Below, piece after piece: positions 1 through 6,663 of a stretch of DNA of 7,007 nt. The notes under the pieces are model-generated. The model did no database searches. It was not told the DNA's origin and saw nothing but the letters and a program-made list of their open reading frames with translations. Position 1 is the stretch's first letter; every line of letters begins with the position of its first letter. A program made the translations under genes and the position numbers. This DNA comes from an uncultured Chitinophagaceae bacterium (GTDB lineage: Bacteria > Bacteroidota > Bacteroidia > Chitinophagales > Chitinophagaceae), in contig CALKVC010000255.1 in NCBI GenBank assembly GCA_937996595.1, positions 1 through 7,007 on the forward strand, in the 5' to 3' direction.

Positions 1-617
1 GGCGCAAAATTCCGGAGTGTTTTCTCGGCGCCCCGCAACACGTCATACTCGGCCCCTTCCACGTCAATTTTCATTACATCCGGTTTTTTATATCCCTTTT
101 CTATAAGGCTGTCAATGGAAAAACAGCTAACTACCAGGTTTTTAGATGAACCGGCATGCATCACAGAATCTATATAGGTATTCCCTTCAATGGCTTTGTC
201 GTTATTTGAAAACACCACTTCTTTATCGGTATCGGCTACTGCATAAGGTAACAGTTCAATACTGTTGTGCCCCATCTCCCCTTTATTCAATTGAAGGTGC
301 GTTTTAAAAACTTCAATATTGGCCGGAAGCGGTTCAAAGCTGTATATTTTTCCTTTCTCAATATAACGGTTAGCCATAAATGCATAATAGCCTACATTGG
401 CGCCAAGATCATAAAATACGGTTTCCGGCGATAACCATGAACAGAACGTATCCATAATATCCTTATCCTCATAATCACCGGTAAGGTATTCATAATTATA
501 GGCTGTACTCCATTTATACCCTTTCAGCGGACCGCCAAAAACCGGCATGAATTTTCGTTTCAACAGGTACCGGTTAATTTTTATGAGAAGGAATTGTATT
601 TTCTTCTTCAGGTTCAT
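1..617 (-). CDS. FkbM family SAM-dependent methyltransferase, C-terminus beyond window
   Basis: This is an open frame running off base 1, with 205 full codons visible. FkbM-family enzymes are class I Rossmann-fold methyltransferases that move a methyl group from S-adenosylmethionine, usually to a hydroxyl of a glycan or secondary metabolite. The family signatures are seen directly: the SAM-binding loop DLGANVG at residues 70-76, the acidic FEP at 94-96 that ends the second strand, and KIDVEGAE at 183-190, the FkbM hallmark, followed by YDVLRGAEKTL. The N-terminus is basic and hydrophobic (MNLKKKIQFLLIKINRYLL) and has no clear signal peptide, so a cytoplasmic enzyme is likely. An in-frame stop at 672-674 limits the frame; ATG 617 was preferred over ATG 671, which would add 18 residues (MYTAALKGKLISTKPAEQ), because 617 gives an N-terminus like other family members. 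Neither start has a good Shine-Dalgarno site. The gene lies 241 bases downstream of the head-repeat gene on the same strand. The substrate cannot be deduced. Family assignment is firm; the start is uncertain. Confidence 0.9.
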   Translation of the reverse strand, partial: MNLKKKIQFLLIKINRYLLKRKFMPVFGGPLKGYKWSTAYNYEYLTGDYEDKDIMDTFCSWLSPETVFYDLGANVGYYAFMANRYIEKGKIYSFEPLPANIEVFKTHLQLNKGEMGHNSIELLPYAVADTDKEVVFSNNDKAIEGNTYIDSVMHAGSSKNLVVSCFSIDSLIEKGYKKPDVMKIDVEGAEYDVLRGAEKTLRNFA

Positions 618-701
618 CTGCTCTGCAGGTTTTGTGCTTATTAATTTCCCTTTCAGTGCTGCCGTATACATTCATACGGGATAGCCTGATAAGAATGGCA
701 G

Positions 702-709
702 CAAAAATA
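702..709 (-). promoter_or_regulatory. Possible Bacteroidota -7 box upstream of the methyltransferase gene
   Basis: Read on the minus strand, TATTTTTG fits the Bacteroidota -7 consensus TAnnTTTG. It would start transcription roughly 25 bases before ATG 671 or 80 bases before ATG 617. The only candidate upstream box is TTTC 17 bases away, which is both off-consensus and too close, so this is a weak call. If real, the methyltransferase could be transcribed separately from the two genes before it. Confidence 0.3.
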
Positions 710-793
710 TGATTAATTGTTGTTGTGAAAGAAGCTGAATTATTTAGAAGGAGATTTATTCGAATTCCATACGAGTCCTTCAATGTGATGACA

Positions 794-834
794 AAGCAAT
801 CTGACATTTTAAAATTAACCTGTAGAGATTGCTT
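794..834. repeat. Perfect 9-bp inverted repeat in the gap before the methyltransferase gene
   Basis: AAGCAATCT at 794-802 is exactly reverse-complemented by AGATTGCTT at 826-834, with a 23-base spacer that itself contains the palindrome TTTTAAAA (807-814). It begins 25 bases after the stop codon of the head-repeat gene. A weak transcription attenuator, an mRNA stabiliser or a regulator site are all possible. The stem is A/T-rich and no T-run follows it in the direction of transcription, so it is not a convincing intrinsic terminator. Confidence 0.35.
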
Positions 835-858
835 CGTTCCCCGCAATGAAGAAAATTA

Positions 859-2595
859 TCAAAGGTCCACCCAATTATTTCCGTCAAAACCCTGCATCAC
901 TGCCGTTCCGCCCCTGCCGCAATCGCTGCACAACCTGATCATGCCCACAACAGGCGTAGCCGGGCGCTGTGCAGAAGTTCCAACGGGTACAATCAGGGCT
1001 CCCGTTCCTTTCACATCCAGTTCTGCACGCGGGATGTTTGGTCCGGTGTTAGCAGATGCGTTGATGCTGGTAAACCCGTTCCGGAGCATGGTAAAACTAT
1101 TCCGGCGGCTGGCATTATCAATGCCGTTGCCAATTGAAAACAACATTTCACCTGAAATGAAATTCTGGCCCGGGTAAGCTGCAATCGTATCATTAAAATG
1201 CCCAAATGCGCTCATGGCATAGCAATTAGACAACGTGTTATGATTGGAAGCCAGGCTGAAAAGGTTGGATGACCTGTTATTTCCACCCAATGCAATGGAA
1301 CCATAACCGGAATTATTATTGGCAGCGCCTGCAGAAAAAGTGGCAGCACCCGGGGTTGTTGATAACAGTGCGTTGTTTTTAGCAGAAATATTCTTATACC
1401 CGAAAGAAGAACTGTATTTCACACTACTCTCTATTACATTCTCAAATCCGCCGGTAACGCTGGCCCAGCCGCTGTCTTTATTGTTGTTTCCAAAGGCAAC
1501 AGCCGATTCATTCTGAACCGTGTTACCGTTACCGATAGCTGCTGCATAATATGCATTGGCAGTGTTTCCTATTCCAAACAAGGCATTTGAACTGCCCGCA
1601 TTATTTATATTGTTCTGTCCGTTTAATATGTTGGAATGTCCAGCAACATTTGAATTGCTATTTCCCGACAAGTGATTGTAATTTCCTGCTGACGAATTAT
1701 TAAACCCCAGCACTATATTGGAATTACCCGAAAGCACTTTATTCTTTTCCCCCGCCAGGAAATTCGTGTTGCCGGTTACAGTTTCATTCTCCTTGCCAAG
1801 CAGGCTGTTGAAATTACCATCAGCAATACTATTGGCACCCAAAACCATATTTGCCCGGCCATTACGAATCGTGTTGCTTTCACCCAAAACAATTCCCGCC
1901 CAGCCGGCAGCGATACGGTTATTATATCCCAATGTATGGCTGTAATTAGCCTGGCTACCAATACTGTTCTTTAAACCCATTGCCAGGGATGCCCAACCCG
2001 AATCGGCATTTTCCTGTCCCAACGATACAGCAGACTGGCTTGCTGCAATGTTCTTTTGCCCCATGGCAAGACTGTTGATACCTGACGCTTTGTTTTCAGT
2101 TCCCATAGCTACTGATCCATTCGCAGATGCCGTATCTGCATTTCCAACACTCCAGGCATATTTTCCGGAAGCCACTGAATTCAACCCTTCGGCATGGCTG
2201 TAATCGCCGCTGGCTACCAGCCCGTTTCCTGTTAAAGCTATGATACCTTTTGCATTACCGATTGCCCCAGGCCCCTGCGCTGCCGGAACTGAATTATACG
2301 GCCAGGGTTCATACCCCGGAATTGACGGGCTGATGCTTGTCCAAACATTACCGGATTTGTACAGGTAAATACAATTACTGTCTGTATTGAATATGATCAT
2401 TCCGTTTACCGGCGAAGGAATGGCTTCCATCTGCACTGTTGTCATCCTCGGAAGCGTTAAAGCCCTGGATGTGCTTTCCAGTTCAAGTACCGAGCCCGGC
2501 GAAATATTGCCCGGGTTATCGCCAATTTTAACCTGCCCAAGTGTAACAGAAGCGTATGAAACTGTGAAAAGAAACAGTAAGAAAATTTTCTTCAT
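859..2595 (-). CDS. Secreted YadA-head-like repeat protein without membrane anchor
   Basis: The 578-residue product starts with a signal peptide (MKKIFLLFLFTVSYASVTLG, cleavage near residues 20-21). A short N-terminal module follows (22-90: VLELESTSRALTLPRMTT, then GMIIFNTDSN and a conserved W85). Residues 133-502 hold about 22 degenerate 14-residue repeats of the type SVAMGTENKASGIN, which in the YadA/Hep_Hag families form a trimeric left-handed beta-roll head used in adhesion. The head closes with NSFTMLRNGFTSIN. A C-terminal module (520-578) repeats the N-terminal one: ALIVPVGTSAQRPATP, GMIRLCSDCGRGG, NNWVDL. There is no coiled-coil stalk, no YadA translocation barrel and no obvious type IX sorting domain, so how it is held at the surface is unknown. 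The start at 2595 was chosen because it gives a clean signal peptide and an A-rich leader; an in-frame ATG at 2655 lies inside the preceding gene and would bury the signal peptide. It begins 16 bases after the hydrolase stop, so cotranscription is likely. Role in adhesion or matrix scaffolding is inferred. Confidence 0.85.
   Translation of the reverse strand: MKKIFLLFLFTVSYASVTLGQVKIGDNPGNISPGSVLELESTSRALTLPRMTTVQMEAIPSPVNGMIIFNTDSNCIYLYKSGNVWTSISPSIPGYEPWPYNSVPAAQGPGAIGNAKGIIALTGNGLVASGDYSHAEGLNSVASGKYAWSVGNADTASANGSVAMGTENKASGINSLAMGQKNIAASQSAVSLGQENADSGWASLAMGLKNSIGSQANYSHTLGYNNRIAAGWAGIVLGESNTIRNGRANMVLGANSIADGNFNSLLGKENETVTGNTNFLAGEKNKVLSGNSNIVLGFNNSSAGNYNHLSGNSNSNVAGHSNILNGQNNINNAGSSNALFGIGNTANAYYAAAIGNGNTVQNESAVAFGNNNKDSGWASVTGGFENVIESSVKYSSSFGYKNISAKNNALLSTTPGAATFSAGAANNNSGYGSIALGGNNRSSNLFSLASNHNTLSNCYAMSAFGHFNDTIAAYPGQNFISGEMLFSIGNGIDNASRRNSFTMLRNGFTSINASANTGPNIPRAELDVKGTGALIVPVGTSAQRPATPVVGMIRLCSDCGRGGTAVMQGFDGNNWVDL
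1090..2199 (-). repeat. Coding repeat array: about 22 YadA-type 14-residue head repeats
   Basis: This is the part of the head-repeat gene encoding residues 133-502. Units follow a pattern of small or hydrophobic residues around a conserved glycine, for example SLAMGQKNIAASQS, AVSLGQENADSGWA, NIVLGFNNSSAGNY and AVAFGNNNKDSGWA. Many units end in SGWA, AGNY or SGNS and are rich in Asn. Most are 14 residues long and some 15 or 16; a longer stretch near ALLSTTPGAATFSAGA interrupts the register. Unit boundaries were set by eye. Confidence 0.8.
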
Positions 2596-2611
2596 ATTTT
2601 TTCTTTTAAGG

Positions 2612-4399
2612 TCACCGTCCAAGATTGATCCAGGCAACCCCGTTAAAAAATTCAAACTTATTAGTACTCGTATTGAACCTGATCATACCGGTAACGGCTA
2701 TGTTATTTTTAACGGCCGACAGGTTTATGCTGCTCATTGAAAAGTTATCCATTTTTGAGCCGTTAACATACCTGACAGCATCAGGATGCATGAACCCGTT
2801 ATATGCCATTGAATCTGTTGCCGCTAAAGGCCTGTTCACCGTTATCCTTACTATGGAACTATTGAAAACAGAAACTGATACCGCATGCAGGTTCTGGCTG
2901 TTGAAATTAAATGAGGGAGCAATACTGCTGTTTACCGTATTGATTGAATACGGGTAAGAAGGCAACATATACACAACCGTATCTTCACCAGCATTGGTAA
3001 ACAAAAATGCCCCGGGCCTTTTCCGGATGAGCCTGTAATTGTATATCACGAACCTGCCTGTTGTGTCTTCCACTTTAAAACTGATCGTATCCGGATGCGC
3101 AATTACAGAACCTTCCGGCACCAATCCTTCAAGAATCCCATTGGCTGCATCCAGGTTTAGCCAGGCCGGCGCTTTAAGTAAAGAATACCCGGGCTGGCCG
3201 GCCGTGTTTCCACTTTCTGTACGGAAATTATTCCTAATGTTATAATAATATTCCATCCCGTTTGTAATGGAATCTTCCGGCAGTAATAACAACTTACCTT
3301 CTTCTCCGGCAATATAGCGGAGGATTACCTGCAATGCCTTTGCTGTAACCGAATGGGTGCTGTCTGTTTCATCCAGGTAAAAATCATACCGGCCTCCCTG
3401 CGACTGCAAGGCTTTTTTCACGGAATCAACATAAAACACATGCGCAAACGGGCCGGAAAAACAACATGGGTCACGCCGGTTATTAACCTGCAGCATTTTT
3501 CGTGCCGGCGCCATGCATGCCAGCGTATACAGTTCGTGGTAATCCAGTAATTCTGTGAATACAGGCAAATAGGTTTGTTCATAATCACCCAACTGCGGAT
3601 AGAATGAATAGCGTACCGGTATCGGCCAGGAGCCTGCCACCGGAAACGACATGGAAACAGCCGTATCCATCGCCGGGTAAACAGATGTAACCCAACCGCC
3701 TCCCGACAAACCGCACATATAAATGGCTTCATAGTTATTTCTACCGAGAAGGTTCAGCGATGATATCAGCGGCTTAAAGAAATACTGTAACGGAAAAGAA
3801 TAGACGTTATCTGTAAACAGGTCATTGTGCCCGTCATACCCGCAATACACCCCAAGCTGCGTAGCGGTTTTATAATTAAGCATGGGAACCGCCAGAACGG
3901 TATATCCCTGTTCGATTAATGCCGGTATAACACGACCAGGAAATATATCCCTGTTGTTTATGATTACATCTTCTGCAGGAGCCACCCCGGCACAATGTCC
4001 CGCATGGTAAATAAACAGTTTACCGTTGCTGTTGTGCGGATGGAAGAGATACACTTTCACCTTATCGGGGAAATAATAGGTGTTATTGTCAAGCGTAACG
4101 ACAAGCTTATCTACTGAATCCAGGTTTCCGGAAGGATACATGATTGACGTATACGGGAAACCGTTATAGTTGAACTGGTCTATAGACCGTACATCTGTAA
4201 TCACCGAATCGGGTAACCAATGTAACGGGAGCGAGGCTGAGCCGAAAACCTTCAACCGAAGGCTGTCGCGATATTGTGATGCATTGGAAGCATTGACTTT
4301 TATGGGGGTCACCTGCTGGGCCGAAACTTCCGGAACAAGCATCATTGAGAATATGAAACAGAAACAGGCATGTATGAATTTTCCCATAGTACTGGCCAT
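2612..4399 (-). CDS. Secreted alpha/beta-hydrolase with Ig-like and C-terminal GMIRFNT module
   Basis: The 595-residue product opens with a signal peptide ending near SAQQ (26-29); ATG 4387 (Met5) is an alternative start. The N-terminal ~365 residues look like an alpha/beta-hydrolase: a strand then HAGHCAG at 132-138, which may supply the oxyanion region, a nucleophile elbow GLSGGGW at 230-236 with Ser232, a likely acid at Asp309 in RRDPCCF, and a likely base at His348 in DSTHS. These imply an esterase, peptidase or deacylase acting in the periplasm or outside the cell; the substrate is not evident. Residues about 374-462 resemble a He_PIG-type Ig fold (SLLKAPAWLNLDAANGILEG, then FKVEDTTGRFVIYNYRL). 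A further beta-rich segment leads to GMIRFNTSTNKFEFFNG at 571-587, closing with AWINLGR; this module is shared with the next gene. The cysteines (136, 186, 229, 294, 311, 312) could form disulfides after export. First gene of the minus-strand cluster. The hydrolase fold is fairly sure; triad acid, base and the Ig assignment are by pattern. Confidence 0.8.
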   Translation of the reverse strand: MASTMGKFIHACFCFIFSMMLVPEVSAQQVTPIKVNASNASQYRDSLRLKVFGSASLPLHWLPDSVITDVRSIDQFNYNGFPYTSIMYPSGNLDSVDKLVVTLDNNTYYFPDKVKVYLFHPHNSNGKLFIYHAGHCAGVAPAEDVIINNRDIFPGRVIPALIEQGYTVLAVPMLNYKTATQLGVYCGYDGHNDLFTDNVYSFPLQYFFKPLISSLNLLGRNNYEAIYMCGLSGGGWVTSVYPAMDTAVSMSFPVAGSWPIPVRYSFYPQLGDYEQTYLPVFTELLDYHELYTLACMAPARKMLQVNNRRDPCCFSGPFAHVFYVDSVKKALQSQGGRYDFYLDETDSTHSVTAKALQVILRYIAGEEGKLLLLPEDSITNGMEYYYNIRNNFRTESGNTAGQPGYSLLKAPAWLNLDAANGILEGLVPEGSVIAHPDTISFKVEDTTGRFVIYNYRLIRKRPGAFLFTNAGEDTVVYMLPSYPYSINTVNSSIAPSFNFNSQNLHAVSVSVFNSSIVRITVNRPLAATDSMAYNGFMHPDAVRYVNGSKMDNFSMSSINLSAVKNNIAVTGMIRFNTSTNKFEFFNGVAWINLGR

Positions 4400-4472
4400 T
4401 GATTAAAAAAACAAATGACTACAGGCGGTTCCCCTTCATTGCGCCGAATCTTTGATTGATTTAATCGCTTTA

Positions 4473-4503
4473 CAAATCTAATAAAATAGCCTGATAAACC
4501 AAT
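4473..4503 (-). promoter_or_regulatory. Promoter of the hydrolase / head-repeat cluster
   Basis: On the minus strand, ATTG (4500-4503) is followed after exactly 19 bases by TAGATTTG (4473-4480). This matches the Bacteroidota sigma-ABfr consensus TTTG-N19-21-TAnnTTTG except for one base in the upstream box. Transcription would start near 4466 and leave a leader of roughly 65 bases before ATG 4399. It is divergent from the ABC-F gene. Confidence 0.6.
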
Positions 4504-4548
4504 CCTTATTAAAACCGGCTGATAACCAAATAACCCGTGTGCATGAAT

Positions 4549-4556
4549 TATCTTTG
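4549..4556 (+). promoter_or_regulatory. -7 box of the ABC-F gene, implying a near-leaderless mRNA
   Basis: TATCTTTG is a perfect match to TAnnTTTG and ends only five bases before the ATG at 4562. With the usual short distance from this box to the start site, the mRNA would begin at or just before the start codon. No clear TTTG lies 19-21 bases upstream, so the call rests on the -7 box alone. No Shine-Dalgarno sequence is present in front of the gene, which agrees with a very short leader. Confidence 0.45.
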
Positions 4557-4561
4557 CCGCT

Positions 4562-6469
4562 ATGCATTATGCTTCTGTTGAAAATATTAGTAAGTCTTTT
4601 GGAATAAGGACGCTTTTCAGGAATATCACCATCAATATAGAAGAAGGTGATAAAATTGCCCTGGTTGCCCGCAATGGAAGCGGAAAGAGTACCCTTATGA
4701 AGATCATTGCAGGGCTTGATACGGCAGATTCCGGCACTGTATGGGTTCACAAAGACATCAGGACGGTCATGCTGCAGCAGGACCATGATTTTGATGGAAA
4801 TAAAACCATCTGGGACAATGTACTCAGGCTGGATAACCCGGTTGTTAAAGTGGTGAAAGCATATGAACAATTCCTGGAGGAAGGGCTTGATGACCATGAT
4901 AAACTGGCTGACCTGATGGCGAGCCTTGATGATAACAATGCCTGGACCTTTGAAAGCGACCTGAAACAAATACTGGGAAAACTGAACCTGCACCACCTGA
5001 ATGAAAAGGTAGGTAACCTTAGTGGTGGCCAGAAAAAACGCGTAGCGCTGGCACAGGCCCTTATTGAAGCACAATTGCATGAGGGCCGCTGCCTGCTGAT
5101 TCTGGATGAACCAACAAACCACCTGGATGTTTCCATGATAGAGTGGCTGGAAGAATACCTCAGTGCCCAAAAAATAACATTATTGCTGGTTACGCATGAC
5201 CGTTATTTCCTGGATGCCGTTTGCAATGAGATTGTGGAAATTGATGATGAAAAGGTTTTCGTTTACAAAGGCGACTACGATTATTTCCTGGAACAGAAAA
5301 GTCTTCGCCTGGAGATTCAGCAAAGCGAATTGCAAAAAGACAAGAACATTTACCGAAAGGAACTGGAATGGATGCGTAAACAACCAAAAGCCCGTACCAC
5401 CAAAAGCAAAAGCCGTCAGGATGCTTTTGCAGAAGTGGAGGACAGGGTGAAACTGCAAAAAGATGTGGCTGAAGTGAGCTTACAGGTAAAGATGACCCGG
5501 CTTGGCGGAAAGATCCTGGAACTGAAAAAAGTAAATAAGAGTTATGGGCCCTTAACCATCATGAAAGGTTTTGATTATACATTCAAAAGAGGTGAACGTA
5601 TTGGTGTTGTAGGAAAAAACGGTGTTGGCAAATCAACTTTCCTGAAGATCGCTTTGCAATTGGAAGCACCCGACAGTGGTAAGATCATTCACGGCGATAC
5701 TGTTGTTTTCGGTAACTTCAGCCAGGATGGCCTGCAATACAAAGAAGACAAACGTGCTATTGAATATGTAAAATCAATGGCTGAATTTTTCCCTTTAAAC
5801 GACGGTACCAAAATTTCAGCCAGCCAGTTTATGGAAAAATTCGGTTTCACGGCCGAACAGCAGTTTACCTTACTGAGTAAATTAAGCGGAGGTGAAAAAA
5901 GAAGGCTGCACCTGATGAGTATCCTTTTTTTAAACCCCAATTTCCTGGTATTGGATGAGCCTACCAATGACTTAGACCTGCAAACACTCCGTACCCTGGA
6001 AGAATTCTTATTAGATTATCCCGGCTGCATTTTAATAGTTAGCCATGACCGTTACTTTATGGACAGGATGGTTGACCACCTTTTTGCTTTTGAAGGAAAC
6101 GGGGTTATCCGCGATTTCCCGGGAAATTATTCACAGTACCGGGAAGCGGTTGCCAAAGGATTGCTGAATGACAAAGAAGAGCAGATCATGAAACCGGCCG
6201 CTGAAGCGGAAGAAAAAAAGCAACCAGGTAACAGGCAACCCGGAACCGAAGCGCCTAAAAAACTGTCATTCAAGGAAAAATTTGAACTTGAATCGCTTGA
6301 AAAAGAAATGCCCGCTTTACAGGATGAAAAAAATAAGCTGGAAGAAAAAATGGCCGGCAACCTGCCTTACGAAGCATTACAACAAGCCGCCGCTCGCATC
6401 AGTGAGATCATTACACAATTAGATGAAAAAGAAATGAGATGGCTGGAATTGAGTGAGAAAATTGGGTGA
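4562..6469 (+). CDS. ABC-F family ATPase, Uup-like, with C-terminal coiled-coil domain
   Basis: The 635-residue protein has two ABC ATPase domains on one chain and no membrane segments, which defines the ABC-F group of ribosome-associated ATPases. Domain 1 has Walker A ARNGSGKST (36-44), Q-loop glutamine near 72-73, signature LSGGQ (153-157), Walker B LLILDEPTNHLD (178-189, catalytic Glu183) and H-loop THD (His212). The inter-domain linker is a charged helix with ELEWMRKQPKART (267-279), the segment that in ABC-F proteins enters the ribosomal E site. Domain 2 has GKNGVGKST (351-359), LSGGEKRR (441-448), DEPTNDLD (465-472, Glu466) and SHDRYF (His495). Residues about 570-635 match the Uup-type C-terminal domain (KLSFKEKFELESLEKE through RWLELSEKIG), a coiled coil linked in Uup to nucleic-acid binding. 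Both catalytic sites are intact. The first Walker A glycine is Ala36, which may be usual for Bacteroidota homologues. The family role is in translation or ribosome quality rather than transport; a resistance role is possible but unsupported. Uup orthology is likely, not proven. Confidence 0.95.
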   Translation: MHYASVENISKSFGIRTLFRNITINIEEGDKIALVARNGSGKSTLMKIIAGLDTADSGTVWVHKDIRTVMLQQDHDFDGNKTIWDNVLRLDNPVVKVVKAYEQFLEEGLDDHDKLADLMASLDDNNAWTFESDLKQILGKLNLHHLNEKVGNLSGGQKKRVALAQALIEAQLHEGRCLLILDEPTNHLDVSMIEWLEEYLSAQKITLLLVTHDRYFLDAVCNEIVEIDDEKVFVYKGDYDYFLEQKSLRLEIQQSELQKDKNIYRKELEWMRKQPKARTTKSKSRQDAFAEVEDRVKLQKDVAEVSLQVKMTRLGGKILELKKVNKSYGPLTIMKGFDYTFKRGERIGVVGKNGVGKSTFLKIALQLEAPDSGKIIHGDTVVFGNFSQDGLQYKEDKRAIEYVKSMAEFFPLNDGTKISASQFMEKFGFTAEQQFTLLSKLSGGEKRRLHLMSILFLNPNFLVLDEPTNDLDLQTLRTLEEFLLDYPGCILIVSHDRYFMDRMVDHLFAFEGNGVIRDFPGNYSQYREAVAKGLLNDKEEQIMKPAAEAEEKKQPGNRQPGTEAPKKLSFKEKFELESLEKEMPALQDEKNKLEEKMAGNLPYEALQQAAARISEIITQLDEKEMRWLELSEKIG

Positions 6470-6663
6470 TTGGGTGATGAATTGATTTGGAGATGAGACG
6501 ATTTGGAGATGTGAAGATTTGGAGATGAGACGATTTGAAATATTTTATACCTTTATTTTTCCATAAATATTATTACAATATAAAATCAACTAATCTCCAA
6601 ATTTCCAAATTAAACAATCTCCAAATCAACCCATCACCAAATTTCCAAATTAACCAATCACTC
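6461..6663. repeat. Palindromic intergenic repeat tract of 8- and 16-bp units between convergent genes
   Basis: The left arm starts with two ATTGGGTG octamers (6461-6476), then three tandem 16-mers: GATTTGGAGATGAGAC at 6484-6499, GATTTGGAGATGTGAA at 6500-6515 and GATTTGGAGATGAGAC at 6516-6531, with a broken fourth copy at 6532-6541. The right arm, read on the minus strand from 6663 inward, has diverged copies of the same unit (ATTTGGTGATGGGTTG, ATTTGGAGATTGTTTA, ATTTGGAGATTAGTTG) with one extra octamer ATTTGGAA. The arms meet around an A/T-rich loop whose edges are the perfect pair ATTTTATA (6542-6549) and TATAAAAT (6579-6586). As RNA or single-stranded DNA this could fold into an imperfect hairpin of some 70-80 pairs. 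It covers the end of both flanking genes and could serve as a bidirectional terminator or 3' stabiliser. No encoded protein is seen in this stretch. Confidence 0.85.

Noticed and set aside
681..692. The 12-mer ATAGCCTGATAA occurs at 681-692 and again at 4486-4497, each upstream of a minus-strand gene
   Set aside because: About one such 12-base coincidence is expected by chance in 7 kb; the positions relative to the start codons differ (one is inside the promoter spacer, the other close to ATG 671).
574..846. A 90-codon minus-strand frame covering the gap before the methyltransferase gene
   Set aside because: It overlaps the start of the well-supported FkbM frame in another register, shows no recognisable motif and has a composition typical of out-of-frame reading.
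725..1177. A 150-codon plus-strand frame opposite the end of the head-repeat gene
   Set aside because: It is antisense to clear protein modules, lacks a ribosome site or known motif, and is explained as a shadow frame.
2596..2655. Upstream ATG at 2655 as the start of the head-repeat gene
   Set aside because: It would overlap the 3' end of the hydrolase gene and put 20 residues in front of a textbook signal peptide starting at 2595.
4478..5170. A 230-codon minus-strand frame opposite the start of the ABC-F gene
   Set aside because: It is antisense to intact Walker A, signature and Walker B codons; its sequence is a low-quality mirror of that gene, and it would start inside it.
4562..6469. 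ABC-F gene as an antibiotic-resistance determinant or as an ABC transporter
   Set aside because: No membrane domain is present, so it is not a transporter; the Uup-like C-terminal domain and absence of resistance-gene context favour a housekeeping ABC-F.
6461..6663. CRISPR array
   Set aside because: The 16-bp units are directly abutting with no unique spacers, are too short for CRISPR repeats, and switch orientation across a loop; no cas gene is near.
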